From Alistipes excrementigallinarum (GTDB taxonomy: Bacteria; Bacteroidota; Bacteroidia; Bacteroidales; Rikenellaceae): a stretch of DNA of 64,000 nucleotides. Positions within the stretch are counted from its first letter, which is position 1. Every line of letters begins with the position of its first letter. The notes under the pieces were generated by a model. It saw only the letters and a list, made by a program, of their open reading frames with translations. It made no database searches and was not told the DNA's origin. A program made the translations under genes and the position numbers. The stretch is taken from contig DXIP01000013.1 in assembly GCA_019112825.1 (NCBI GenBank), forward strand, positions 1 to 64,000, in the 5' to 3' direction. Below, piece by piece: positions 17,609 through 26,920 of this stretch.

Positions 17609-17626
17609 CGCTTGATTTATCAAGCG
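17609..17626. promoter_or_regulatory. perfect dyad upstream of ftsK start
   Basis: CGCTTGAT-TT-ATCAAGCG, 8-bp arms with a 2-base spacer, only 8 bases before the ftsK ATG. It could be an operator or, in mRNA, a hairpin close to the start codon. A weak -7-like TAACTTCG (minus strand) lies just upstream. Confidence 0.45.
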
Positions 17627-17649
17627 AAGTTACGGAAATTTTGCGAAAC

Positions 17650-18075
17650 TAAAAAATCGGAGGGTTGAATCCGTCGGAAGAATGCGGCGGAGCCGCGGCG
17701 GCTCAGCGCGTTGCACGGACGGCATCGAGCCGTACTCGAACTGGCGGCGCGCAACCGACTGAAAGCGAGTGCGCCGCGACATGGCTCAGCCGACCCGGAA
17801 CTTCACTGTCCCGCCGCCCGACTTCGGCCTGGAGCTTCTCCGCCCAGCCGACCTGTTCCGGTCCGGAGCTTCACCGCCCCGCGTCAGCCCGGGCATCTGG
17901 TTCGGCCCGGTCTCCCGGTTTAGCCCCGCCGCCCGACTCGGCCCGCCGCCCGACTCGACCCGGAACTTCACCGCCCGGCAAGCGGCTGCAACATATTCCC
18001 GGACCGCTGCAACCGGTTTTCCTGCCCCGCCGCAGCTTGGCGGACGGGCGCCGCAACGCTCCCTGCCGCTCCGCC
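17650..18075. repeat. GC-rich degenerate repeat spacer between murI and ftsK
   Basis: Recurring pieces such as CCCGGAACTTCAC (17797 and 17957), CCGGAGCTTCACCGCC (17873) and CGCCGCCCGACT (17929, 17946) show imperfect tandem structure over about 200 bases. No gene or terminator is evident. Confidence 0.6.
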
Positions 18076-18080
18076 GCCGC

Positions 18081-18875
18081 TTACCGGGCAGCGGCGGGAG
18101 CGTCGTCGTCGGCAAAGGCCTTGGCGCGGAGGCGCTCCCGGTAGGCCTCGTCGGCAAAGGTGCGGAATTCGTAGGTGGGACGGTGGTCCGGGGCGGCCCG
18201 CAGACCGTACTGGTCGAGCAGCTGGGCCGTGCGCCGCGCCACGGCCGGCGAGGGGTCGATGATGGTCACGTCGCGCCCGGCGACAATCCGCCTGAAGACG
18301 GGCATCAGAAAGGGATAGTGCGTACAGCCGAGGACAATCTGGTCGGCACCGCGCTCCAGCATCCCGGCCATTGCCCGACGCACACACTCCTCGGCCTCGG
18401 GCGTCGCCTCGCGGTCGGACTCCACCAGCTCGACGAAGCCCTTGCCGGGGGCGGTCACCACCTCGATGCCGCGGCCGTAGCGGGCCGCCGTACGCCGGAA
18501 GAGCTCGCCGTCGAGGCTCCGCTCGGTGGCCAGCACCCCCACCACCCCGCTGCGCGTATGCAGGCAGGCGGGTTTGACGGCCGGCTCCATGCCCACGAGC
18601 GGGATGTCGGGATAGCGCTCGCGCAGGAAGTCGATGGCTGCGGCCGTGGCCGTATTGCAGGCGACGACCACCAGCTTGCACCCCTGCGCAATGAGGTAGT
18701 CGACCGCCTGGCAGGCCAGACGGCGCACCTCCTCGCGCGGCCGCGCCCCATAGGGGCAGTTCTTGCCGTCGCCCAGATAGAGGAGCGACTCCCCGGGCAG
18801 CGCACGCCGCAGCTCGCGCCACACGGTCAGGCCTCCGAGGCCCGAATCATATACTCCGACAGGACGGTTGTCCAT
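18081..18875 (-). CDS. murI: glutamate racemase
   Basis: Makes D-glutamate for peptidoglycan from L-glutamate without a cofactor, in the cytosol. The 264 residues contain the N-terminal VGVYDSGLGGLTVWREL, the first catalytic cysteine C73 in VVACNTATA and the second, C184, in VLGCTHYPF. It starts 25 bases after the aroK stop and probably shares its transcript. The C terminus ends with an Ala-rich run next to the repeat spacer. Confidence 0.96.
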   Translation of the reverse strand: MDNRPVGVYDSGLGGLTVWRELRRALPGESLLYLGDGKNCPYGARPREEVRRLACQAVDYLIAQGCKLVVVACNTATAAAIDFLRERYPDIPLVGMEPAVKPACLHTRSGVVGVLATERSLDGELFRRTAARYGRGIEVVTAPGKGFVELVESDREATPEAEECVRRAMAGMLERGADQIVLGCTHYPFLMPVFRRIVAGRDVTIIDPSPAVARRTAQLLDQYGLRAAPDHRPTYEFRTFADEAYRERLRAKAFADDDAPAAAR

Positions 18876-18900
18876 AGCAATCAGACGTCAGTTTGAAGAT

Positions 18901-19437
18901 TCAACGCACCAGGCCGTCCGCCCGCAGCCGGGCCACGACGGCATCGAGCGCCGCCTCGTCGCTCAGCGCATCGCACGCCAGCGTGAGCTGTGCACGCTCG
19001 TAAAAGGGGGCGCGCAGAGCCATGTCGCGCTCCATGAAGGGGACCAGCTCCTCGTCGCTCAGGCCGCGCAGGCGGGGGCGCTTGCGGCGGCCGTAGGGAG
19101 TCAGCCGGCGGGCGATTCCCGCCGCCGAGCGCTGCAGGTAGACCGTCACGCCCGAGCCATTCATGCGCTCCATGTTGTCGTGCCACAGAGGCAGGCCGCC
19201 GCCCGTCGAGACCACGACGGGCTCCGCCGCCGCGATGAGGCGCTCGAGCACCTGACGCTCCACCTCACGGAAGCGCTCCTCGCCCTCGTAGTGGAAGATG
19301 TCGGCCACGGAGGCCCCTTCGGCCTCCTCGACCAGCGCGTCGGTGTCGGCAAAGCGCCACCCGAGGCGGCGCGAGAGCTTCCGCCCGACGGAGCTCTTGC
19401 CGCACCCCATGTATCCTATCAAAAAGAGAGGTTTCAT
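18901..19437 (-). CDS. aroK: shikimate kinase
   Basis: Phosphorylates shikimate in the chorismate pathway. From the ATG at 19437 the protein has 178 residues, the normal size. The P-loop GYMGCGKSS is at residues 7-15, and the shikimate-binding ADTD, followed later by STGGGLP, is visible. The frame is open 52 codons further upstream, but that part is encoded by the degenerate repeat spacer and shows no family similarity, so I reject it. Directly upstream of murI in an apparent operon. Confidence 0.93.
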   Translation of the reverse strand: MKPLFLIGYMGCGKSSVGRKLSRRLGWRFADTDALVEEAEGASVADIFHYEGEERFREVERQVLERLIAAAEPVVVSTGGGLPLWHDNMERMNGSGVTVYLQRSAAGIARRLTPYGRRKRPRLRGLSDEELVPFMERDMALRAPFYERAQLTLACDALSDEAALDAVVARLRADGLVR

Positions 19438-19439
19438 CG

Positions 19440-19920
19440 TTGCATGTTCCATTTGCCGGCACCGGCTCTGCCTCGGCTTTTCCGGCGCCTTCCGTCGGCA
19501 AAGCTCCGGCATTTTCTCCGGCACTCCGCCGGCATCTTTTCGGCACCCCGCCGGCATCTTTTCGGCACCGTTTCGGGCTCCTTCCGCCGGCATTTTCCGG
19601 GCACCGCTCCGGCATTTTTTCCGCCGCTCCGCAGGTACTCAGCCAGCACCTTCCGCCGGCATTTCCCGGGCACCCCGCCGGCATCTTTTCCGGCACCTTT
19701 CCGGGCACCGCTCCGGCATCTTTTCCGACGCTCCGCAGGTACCCGGCCGACGCCACCGGCGTCTTCCGCCGGCTTCATCTCGGGCTTGGCGCCCCGCAGG
19801 CTCCTTCTTCTCCGAACCTGCCGTCACGTCTTCTCCGGCACCGCCGGCACCCCGCAGAGGCCCCAAACCGGAGCGGCCGCACGGACCTCGGCTCCGCCGC
19901 CGAAGGGCCCCGGAATCAGC
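19440..19920. repeat. repeat spacer between parC and aroK
   Basis: Imperfect tandem units built on CCGCCGGCATCTTTTCGGCA (about 20 bp) from about 19505 to 19730, plus a larger duplicated block containing GGGCACCGCTCCGGCAT and CGCTCCGCAGGTAC (near 19600-19640 and 19706-19744). No gene supported in this 484-base spacer. Confidence 0.75.
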
Positions 19921-19921
19921 T

Positions 19922-22900
19922 TCAGAAGAGGTTGAGCTGCTCGGGGTCAATCACCTCGTCCACATCGCCTTTGGCCCGCTCGATTTCGAAGTCGACGCCG
20001 CCTCCTCCCGTCTTGGGAAGGCCCGTGGTCGAGATTTCACCGCCGCGCGGCTCCGCCGCACGCCGCTTGCCCGTCTGGGCACCTGTCGAGGCGCCCGTCT
20101 GAGCACCCGACGCCCCCTTCGGGGCCGCGCCTGCGGCCGCATCCCGGGAGGCGTTTCCGGCTGCGGATGCCGCCGCCGGAGCATCCTCCGCCGCAGCCTC
20201 CGAAGAGCCGCCCCGCTCCGCACCGGCAGCTCCGGCAGCGCCGGCAGCACTCGAACCCCCGGCAGCCCCGGCTGCCGCGGAAATTCCGGCAGCTCCCTCA
20301 GCGCCGGCAGCATCGTCCTCCTCCAGCGGCTCCTCGCCGTCGGAGGGTTCCGGCTCGGGCGGGAGCTCCGGCTCGATGAAGCGCAGCGTCGCCACCTCGT
20401 AGGTCGTCAGACGCTTGCCCTTGGCGCGGTGGCTCTTCACGCCGACGAACTCGTCGACATCCACCAAATCGGCCGGGCGCGCCGCATGGGCCCCCTTGTA
20501 GGTGATTTCGAGCTTCGCCCCCGCCTTGTCGGTCAGGCAGACGAAGTCGGCCTGCCCCTCCTCGAGGAAGAACTGCAGGCGGTCGCTCATCTCGGCCGTG
20601 AAGCGCTTGAGGTAGTAGTAGTGCTGCTCGCGGTCGTAGTAGCAGAGGCTGTAGACGCGGTCCGCCTCGAAGCGGTCGACCCGCACCGTATCGTCGGGGA
20701 AGTGCTGCGCCAGGTCGTAGCCCGTGATGTAGTACTGGTTCTTCGAGGTCCAGACGATGAGCTTGTCGTCGCCCTTGAACTCGCCCAGCAGGCGGCCGCG
20801 CCCCTCGGCGTTGAGCCGGCGCACGTCGTCGTCGTACCAGATGTTCTGGCCGCCGAGCGTCGAGGTGCCCCGCTCCTTGAGGACGATTTTGTGGATGCCG
20901 TAGCGCGAGAAGAGGTTGCCCTGGCTCTGGCGCCCCTTGATGGCCAGCGTCGAGAAGTCGAGGTCGACAATCACCTTCTTCAACCGCGGGCGCGGTTTGA
21001 AGTAGACCTTCAGCACCTCGGCCTCGCCGTTGGGGTTGACCGACATGTAGAGGATTTCGCTCCGCGGCGTCCCCTTCGTGATGTCGTACTCCTTGTCGCG
21101 CGTGATGCCCTTGATGGCGCAGCGCTTCATCATGATGGGGCCGTTCTTGCCGTCGCGGTAGAGGACGTTGTAGATGGTCCGCTCGTCGTTGCGCTTGAAG
21201 ACGCCAATGTAGTAGATGCCCTTGTCGAAGAAGGCCTTGTCGGAGACCTTCGTGATGACGTAGCGGCCGTCCCGCGTGAAGACAATCACGTCGTCGATAT
21301 CCGAGCAGTCGCAGACGAACTCGGCATCCTTCATCGACTTGCCGATGCCGAAGAATCCCTCGGCGCGGTCGACGTAGAGCTTGGCGTTGGTCACCGCCAC
21401 GCGCGTCGCCTCAATCGAGTCGAACTCGCGCAGCTCGGTGCGGCGCTCCTTCCCCTTGCCGTACTTCTCGCGGATGTGCTCGTAGTAGGCCACGGCATAC
21501 TCCGTCAGGTGGGCCAGGTGGTAGCGCGTCTCGTCGATGTCGGCCTCAATCTGGCGGATTTCGTTGTCGGCCTTCTCGGTATCGTAGCGCGAGATGCGGA
21601 TGAACTTCAGCTCCGTCAGGCGCTGCACGTCCTCGAGCGTCACCTCGCGGCGCAGCTGCTTCTTGAAGGGCTCCAGCCCCTTGTCGACGGCGGCGTAGGC
21701 CTCCTCGCGGCTGCGGCACCCCTCGATGAGCTGGTAGAGCTTGTTCTCGATAAAAATCCGCTCGAGCGAGGCGGCATGCCACGCCTCGTTCAGCTCGCCG
21801 AGGCGAATCTCCAGCTCGCGGCCCAGCAGCCAGCGCGTATGCTCGGCCGAGCGGCGCAGAATCTCCGACACGCCCAGGAAGTGGGGCTTGTCCTCCCAGA
21901 TGACGCAGGCGTTCGGAGCAATCGATACCTCGCAGTCGGTGAAGGCGTAGAGGGCGTCGATGGTCTTGTCCGACGACTCGTCGGGGGCCACCTGCACGAT
22001 GATTTCCGCCTTCTCGGCCGTATTGTCGTCGACCTTGCGGATTTTGATTTTGCCCTTGTCGCTCGCCTTGATGATGGACTCCTTGATGGACTCGGTGGTG
22101 GTCGTGTAGGGAATCTCGGTGATGGCGAGCGTCCGTTTGTCGATTTTCGAGATGCGGGCGCGCACCTTCACCGTGCCGCCCCGCAGACCGTCGTTGTAGC
22201 GGCTCACGTCGGCCATGCCACCCGTCGGGAAGTCGGGATAGAGCTGGAACTCGCGCCCCTGGAGGTGGGCGATGCAGGCGTTGATGAGCTCCACGAAGTT
22301 GTGGGGCAGAATCTTCGAGGCCAGACCCACGGCGATGCCGTCGGAGCCCTGCGCCAGCAGCAGCGGGAACTTGATGGGCAGCGTGACGGGCTCCTCGTTG
22401 CGGCCGTCGTAGGAGCGCATCCACTCGGTGGTCTTGCGGTTGAAGACCACCTCGAGGGCGAATTTCGAGAGGCGCGCCTCGATGTAACGGCCCGCCGCGG
22501 CTTCGTCGCCCGTGAGGATGTTGCCCCAGTTGCCCTGGCAGTCGATAAGCAGCTCCTTCTGCCCCAGCTGCACGAGCGCATCCTTGATGGAGGCGTCGCC
22601 GTGGGGGTGGTACTGCATGGTCTGGCCGACGATGTTGGCCACCTTGTTGAAGCGGCCGTCGTCGACCGCCTTCATGGCGTGGAGGATGCGTCGCTGCACG
22701 GGTTTGAGGCCATCCTCGACGTGGGGCACGGCGCGCTCCAGAATCACGTAGGAGGCGTAGTCGAGGAACCAGTTCTTGTACATGCCCGCCAGCTTGCGCA
22801 CGCCGGCCTCCTCCTGCATCAGGCGGCCGAAGCGGCTCGGCCGGCCCGACTGTGCGGAGGCGGGGGCGTCGACGGGAGCCTCCTCCTCGCTGCCGGCATC

Positions 22901-22972
22901 GGTTTCGGGCGTCGAGGCATCCTCTTCGTTGAGCAGCTCTTCCTGCTCGCGTTTATCTTTCTCTTCAGACAT
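19922..22972 (-). CDS. parC: DNA topoisomerase IV subunit A
   Basis: The 1016-residue cleavage subunit of topoisomerase IV, which decatenates daughter chromosomes. Visible: VPHVEDGLKPVQRRILHAM (83-101), QYHPHGDASIKDALVQLGQ (120-138) and the active tyrosine Y163 in AAAGRYIEARL. The position matching the quinolone-sensitive serine is an alanine-serine pair in HPHGDAS, without an obvious resistance substitution. Residues about 860-985 are an unusual Ala/Gly/Ser low-complexity stretch before the conserved-looking end VIDPEQLNLF. I chose the ATG at 22972 over the upstream GTG at 23005. It lies 75 bases after parE. Confidence 0.95.
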   Translation of the reverse strand: MSEEKDKREQEELLNEEDASTPETDAGSEEEAPVDAPASAQSGRPSRFGRLMQEEAGVRKLAGMYKNWFLDYASYVILERAVPHVEDGLKPVQRRILHAMKAVDDGRFNKVANIVGQTMQYHPHGDASIKDALVQLGQKELLIDCQGNWGNILTGDEAAAGRYIEARLSKFALEVVFNRKTTEWMRSYDGRNEEPVTLPIKFPLLLAQGSDGIAVGLASKILPHNFVELINACIAHLQGREFQLYPDFPTGGMADVSRYNDGLRGGTVKVRARISKIDKRTLAITEIPYTTTTESIKESIIKASDKGKIKIRKVDDNTAEKAEIIVQVAPDESSDKTIDALYAFTDCEVSIAPNACVIWEDKPHFLGVSEILRRSAEHTRWLLGRELEIRLGELNEAWHAASLERIFIENKLYQLIEGCRSREEAYAAVDKGLEPFKKQLRREVTLEDVQRLTELKFIRISRYDTEKADNEIRQIEADIDETRYHLAHLTEYAVAYYEHIREKYGKGKERRTELREFDSIEATRVAVTNAKLYVDRAEGFFGIGKSMKDAEFVCDCSDIDDVIVFTRDGRYVITKVSDKAFFDKGIYYIGVFKRNDERTIYNVLYRDGKNGPIMMKRCAIKGITRDKEYDITKGTPRSEILYMSVNPNGEAEVLKVYFKPRPRLKKVIVDLDFSTLAIKGRQSQGNLFSRYGIHKIVLKERGTSTLGGQNIWYDDDVRRLNAEGRGRLLGEFKGDDKLIVWTSKNQYYITGYDLAQHFPDDTVRVDRFEADRVYSLCYYDREQHYYYLKRFTAEMSDRLQFFLEEGQADFVCLTDKAGAKLEITYKGAHAARPADLVDVDEFVGVKSHRAKGKRLTTYEVATLRFIEPELPPEPEPSDGEEPLEEDDAAGAEGAAGISAAAGAAGGSSAAGAAGAAGAERGGSSEAAAEDAPAAASAAGNASRDAAAGAAPKGASGAQTGASTGAQTGKRRAAEPRGGEISTTGLPKTGGGGVDFEIERAKGDVDEVIDPEQLNLF

Positions 22973-23047
22973 AATCCGTTGCTTGGTTGACCGGCCCTGC
23001 GGCACGCACCCCGGACGGGGGCGCCGGCCGCCGGCGGCGTGTTACGT

Positions 23048-24922
23048 TCAGCTCAGACGCAGGTCCTCCTCGACGAGGTCCTCCTCGATGCGGAGGTTGT
23101 CGATGATGAAGCCCTGGCGTTCGTAGGTGTTCTTGCCCATGTAGAACTCCAGCAGGTCGTGAATCGGGTCGTCCTTCGTGATGCGGACCCGGTCCAGACG
23201 CATCCGCTCACCGATGAATTCGCGGAACTCCTCGGGCGAGATTTCGCCCAGACCCTTGAATCGGGTGATTTCGGCATTGGCCCCGCAACGCGCGATGGCC
23301 CGCAGACGCTCCTCCTCCGAGTAGCAGTAGTGGGTCTCCTTCTTGTTGCGCACGCGGAAGAGCGGCGTCTGCAGCACGTAGAGGTGCCCCTCGCGGATGA
23401 CCTCGGGGAAGAACTGCAGGAAAAAGGTCATCAGCAGCAGCCGGATGTGCATGCCGTCGACATCGGCATCGGTGGCGATAATCACCTTCTCGTAGCGGAG
23501 ATTCTCCATCTCCTCCTCGATGTTGAGCGCCGACTGCAACTGGTAGAACTCCTCGTTCTCGTAGACCACCTTCTTCGTCAGTCCGAAGCAGTTGAGCGGC
23601 TTTCCGCGCAGCGAGAAGACCGCCTGCGTGCGCACGTCGCGGCTCTTGGTGATGGAGCCCGAGGCGGAGTTACCCTCCGTGATGAATATCATCGACTGCT
23701 CGGCCAGTTCGTTGCGGTCCGTGCGGTGAATCTTGCAGTCGCGCAGCTTGCGGTTGTTGAGCGAGACCTTGCGGGCCGTCTCGCGGGCCTTCTTCTGGAC
23801 CCCCGAGATGGCCTTGCGCTCCTTCTCGTTCTCGACGATTTTCTTCTGGAGCACCTGCGCCGTGTCGGCATGCTTGTGCAGGTAGTCGTCCAGATGCTTG
23901 CCCAGGAAGTCCATCACGAAGTTGCGCATCGAGACGCCCGGCTCAATCTCCTTCGAGCCCAGCTTGATTTTGGTCTGCGACTCGAAGACCGGGTCGGTCA
24001 CCTTGACCGAGATGGCGGCGATAATCGACGTGCGGATGTCCGACGGGTCGTAGTCCTTGTGGTAGAACTCCTTGATGGTCTTGGCGATGGCCTCGCGGAA
24101 GGCGGCCTGGTGCGTACCGCCCTGCGAGGTGTACTGTCCGTTGACGAACGAGTAGTAGCTCTCGCCGTAGCCCGTGCCGTGGGTGATGGCCACCTCGATG
24201 TCGTCGCCCGAGAGGTGGATGGGCGGATAGAGCGGCTCGTCGGTCATGTTCTCGTTGAGCAGGTCGAGCAGGCCGTTCTTCGAGACGTAGCTCCGGCCGT
24301 TGAGCCGGATGGTCAGCCCGAGGTTCAGATAGGTGTAGTTCTTCACCATCTGCTCGACATACTCCATGTTGTAGGCATAGGGGCCGAAGACCTCCTCGTC
24401 GACGCGGAAGGAGATGAAGGTGCCGTTCTTCTCGTCGGTGTGCTCCTCCCAGCGCTCGCCCTGCTCGAGCCCCTTGGCGAAGGTCACCTCGTGGGCCCGG
24501 CCGTCGCGCACCGAGCGGGCCGTAAACTCGCTCGAGAGCATGTTCACCGCCTTGACGCCCACGCCGTTCAGACCCACCGTCTTCTTGAAGGCCGAGCCGC
24601 CGTACTTGCCGCCGGTGTTCATCTCCGAGACGGCCGCCGTGAGCGAGTTGAGCGGGATGCCGCGGCCGTAGTCGCGCACGGTGACCAGCTGCCCCTCGAC
24701 CGTGATGTCGATTTGGCGTCCGGCGCCCATGATGAACTCGTCGACCGAGTTGTCCACCACCTCCTTGATGAGGACGTAGATGCCGTCGTCGGCCTGCGAG
24801 CCGTCGCCCAGCTTGCCGATGTACATGCCCGGGCGCAGGCGGATATGCTCGCGGGGCGTGAGGGTGACGATGGCGTCGTCGCCGTAGTTGTCCGTAGGAA
24901 TATTATTCAATAAGTCAGCCAT
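23048..24922 (-). CDS. parE: DNA topoisomerase IV subunit B
   Basis: The 624-residue ATPase subunit of topoisomerase IV and partner of ParC immediately downstream. It shows the GHKL ATPase motifs (LRPGMYIGKLGDGSQADDG, EVVDNSVDEF, DYGRGIP, GLNGVGVKAVN) and the TOPRIM motifs EGNSASG and DADVDGMHIR. The absence of a gyrase-type insertion and the pairing with parC separate it from GyrB. It follows plsC by 126 bases on the same strand. Confidence 0.95.
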   Translation of the reverse strand: MADLLNNIPTDNYGDDAIVTLTPREHIRLRPGMYIGKLGDGSQADDGIYVLIKEVVDNSVDEFIMGAGRQIDITVEGQLVTVRDYGRGIPLNSLTAAVSEMNTGGKYGGSAFKKTVGLNGVGVKAVNMLSSEFTARSVRDGRAHEVTFAKGLEQGERWEEHTDEKNGTFISFRVDEEVFGPYAYNMEYVEQMVKNYTYLNLGLTIRLNGRSYVSKNGLLDLLNENMTDEPLYPPIHLSGDDIEVAITHGTGYGESYYSFVNGQYTSQGGTHQAAFREAIAKTIKEFYHKDYDPSDIRTSIIAAISVKVTDPVFESQTKIKLGSKEIEPGVSMRNFVMDFLGKHLDDYLHKHADTAQVLQKKIVENEKERKAISGVQKKARETARKVSLNNRKLRDCKIHRTDRNELAEQSMIFITEGNSASGSITKSRDVRTQAVFSLRGKPLNCFGLTKKVVYENEEFYQLQSALNIEEEMENLRYEKVIIATDADVDGMHIRLLLMTFFLQFFPEVIREGHLYVLQTPLFRVRNKKETHYCYSEEERLRAIARCGANAEITRFKGLGEISPEEFREFIGERMRLDRVRITKDDPIHDLLEFYMGKNTYERQGFIIDNLRIEEDLVEEDLRLS

Positions 24923-25048
24923 AATTCATGTTCAGTCCATAACCGGAAGCGCCGCAGGACGCCCGCGGAGCGCGGTCCGTTCGTCCTCCGGCACGAAGGG
25001 CGCACCCGCGCACGCGAGGCGGGATGCGGCTGTCGGACCCCGGCGGTC

Positions 25049-25774
25049 CTATTTGCGACGAATCTCCTCCAGCGCAGAGCACATCGCGTCGTGCACCTCC
25101 TGCATCAGCACGTGGGGGTCTTCGGCCGCCACGCGCTCGGCCGGAACCGGCGGCAGCACCCGAATCGTGATGCGGTTGCCCCAGTTGAAGAGGCCGTTGG
25201 GGCGAATCAGCGTGTTGGTTCCCTCGGTGACCACCGGGAGAATCGCCACGCCCGCCTCCCTGGCCAGCAGGAAGGCGCCCGCCTTGAAGCGGTGAATCTC
25301 GCCGTCCTTTGAGCGGGTCCCTTCGGGGAAGATGGCCACCGAAGCCCCGCGCGAGAGCCAGAGCTTGCCTTCGCGCAGCAGCTGCTCCATCGCCTCCGTG
25401 GCGCGGCCGCGGTTGATGCAGATGTCGCCGTGCAGGAAGAGGTACTGCCCGAAGAAGGGGACCTTGTAGACCTCGCGCTTGGAGACCCAGCGGAAGTTGA
25501 GCGGCAGGTAGTAGAGCGTCGGAATGTCGATGACCGTACGGTGGTTGATGACAATCACGTAGCGCTGATGCCGGTCGATGAGCTCCCGTCCGATGACGCG
25601 CTGCCGCCACAGGGGCGGGATGGCGAAGAAGATGCGCACGAGAATGCGCGAGAGTTCGTGCACCGTGCGGCGCGCGCGGTCGAAGGGCCAGCACAGGACG
25701 AGGGCCAGGGCCGAGAGCACCATGAAGAGGGTGCAGAGGAGGACGAGGAAGATAAAGAAAATCAGGCTCAGCAT
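25049..25774 (-). CDS. plsC: 1-acyl-sn-glycerol-3-phosphate acyltransferase
   Basis: Makes phosphatidic acid from lysophosphatidate at the inner membrane. The 241-residue protein has an N-terminal membrane anchor (LSLIFFIFLVLLCTLFMVL), the catalytic HX4D in NHRTVID (H78, D83) and the glycerol-binding FPEGTRSKDG near residue 148. First gene of the leftward plsC-parE-parC group; promoter at 25812. Confidence 0.93.
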   Translation of the reverse strand: MLSLIFFIFLVLLCTLFMVLSALALVLCWPFDRARRTVHELSRILVRIFFAIPPLWRQRVIGRELIDRHQRYVIVINHRTVIDIPTLYYLPLNFRWVSKREVYKVPFFGQYLFLHGDICINRGRATEAMEQLLREGKLWLSRGASVAIFPEGTRSKDGEIHRFKAGAFLLAREAGVAILPVVTEGTNTLIRPNGLFNWGNRITIRVLPPVPAERVAAEDPHVLMQEVHDAMCSALEEIRRK

Positions 25775-25811
25775 AGGTTCGGGGCGTAATCAGTCATCGT
25801 AATTCATCCTG

Positions 25812-25819
25812 CAAATTTA
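25812..25819 (-). promoter_or_regulatory. -7 box for plsC-parE-parC
   Basis: TAAATTTG on the minus strand, about 38 bases before the plsC ATG. Confidence 0.65.
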
Positions 25820-26237
25820 GGAATTATTCCCGGGATTCCCGAGGGCGTGCCGCCGATTTTTTTCGAAAAACGCGGCCGAAGTGCGCAGCGCGCTCCGGCG
25901 CGGGAAGCGCGGCCGGCCGGCAGAGCCACGGGGCGGGGCGCCTCGGCCGGCCGCAGCACCGGAACCGCCTCACACATAGTCCGCTCCGCAGCGCGGCGGC
26001 ATCCTGCAATACCGGGACTCGGCGCGGCAGGAGTACCGCGTTCCGAGTCGGCGACCACCGCGGCTGTTTCCGGCATGACGGCTGGATTCTCCAGATGATT
26101 TGTCTCGGCACCATGGATTGCGCTCAAAACAAACTACAAAGACACTGTTCGTCTATACATCAGTCGTAAAGAGCTGAAAAACCTTCTCTTGAAAATATTA
26201 CAAATCGTTTTGCTTTAACAGTTTATCCAATTTAAAC
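25820..26237. other. gene-free spacer with sharp GC-to-AT change
   Basis: The first 280 bases are GC-rich and have no convincing gene (a leftward frame of about 100 codons starts with TTG and has no family features). At about 26110 the composition changes abruptly to AT-rich, marking the left border of unit 2. No direct repeats, tRNA or IS ends were recognised at this border. Confidence 0.5.
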
Positions 26238-26264
26238 AAAAAGGATTGGATAAACATCCAATCC
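26238..26264 (-). terminator. terminator of the AT-rich lipoprotein gene
   Basis: A 9-bp perfect stem, GGATTGGAT (26243-26251) with ATCCAATCC (26256-26264), loop of 4; on the minus strand it is followed by TTTTTG. It lies 45 bases beyond the pseudogene stop. Confidence 0.8.
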
Positions 26265-26308
26265 AAACTTAAGTAAGACAATCATATCAACACATTAATA
26301 CATGCGGC

Positions 26309-26830
26309 TCATCTAAATATATCTAATAATGTTTTCTCGAATTTTCCCGTAGACGAAAAATTATAGGATGGATATATGGCTAATCCCGTAAAATTAGATG
26401 TAATCTCTTTTCCCCTAATATTACCAATATTTATTGTTATAGAAACACGTCCATCATTCGTGTCTATCACATGAACATTAAGCGAACATTGCACTGATAC
26501 CGGCTTGGTATTCTTTTCATACGGCATGACAAACCAAGCCTGGGGATTTTCAATTACACCCCTTTTATCTTCCATTGTAAGGCATGTCTTCCAAAAAACG
26601 ACATCATTCGCAGCCACAATGCCGCTTGATTTATCGATTGTCGAAATTGCAATATTGTTTGACGCAAAAAAAATTTATTACTTTATTCCAAACATCCTCG
26701 TATGACGATGTAGTTTCAATAGTATTTTCGACTTTGTATTGCCCCCTCAGCGGATACATTTTTGGCATACATGACACCATGGATAACAAGGCCGAGACAA
26801 ACAGTAGGAGAAAAAAGATTTCTTTTTCAT
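26309..26830 (-). pseudogene. frameshifted small lipoprotein in AT-rich island
   Basis: Read in three pieces, the minus strand encodes a complete lipoprotein of about 170 residues: ATG at 26830 (MKK), then, in another frame, IFFLLLFVSALLSMVSC with a lipobox, followed by SSYEDVWNKVINFF, and after a second shift ASNNIAISTIDKSSGIVAA through to LLDIFR. The shifts fall at a run of five A (26823-26827 region) and at a run of eight T on the minus strand (26666-26673). One base more in the first and one fewer in the second restores one frame. The SYEDVWNKVI..NNI.I pattern resembles a common Bacteroidales lipoprotein family of unknown role. It may be decayed, phase-variable or a sequencing artefact. 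Confidence 0.7.
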
Positions 26831-26867
26831 AACGCTGTATTATTTTAATCGTTAAACATTATAGTCT

Positions 26868-26883
26868 ATGCCAAAGATGGCAT
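26868..26883. repeat. small dyad between hairpin copy 2 and the lipoprotein
   Basis: ATGCCA-AAGA-TGGCAT, 6-bp arms, in the leader between the long hairpin and the pseudogene start. Unit 1 has a comparable small stem (CGTGG/CCACG, 12389-12409) at the matching place. Confidence 0.45.
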
Positions 26884-26920
26884 ACGCTTAACCATAAAAA
26901 AGAAACGCAGGTCATGCTTA

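Noticed and set aside
18901..19593. Longer shikimate kinase with 52 extra N-terminal residues
   Set aside because: The extension is encoded by the tandem repeat spacer; the kinase P-loop would be displaced from its usual place near residue 10.
25804..26127. Leftward frame of 107 codons upstream of plsC
   Set aside because: Starts with TTG, overlaps the plsC promoter, has no signal, domain or periodicity.
26505..26832. Short rightward frames over the AT-rich lipoprotein
   Set aside because: They are antisense to the reconstructed lipoprotein, which has a lipobox, a promoter and a terminator on the minus strand.
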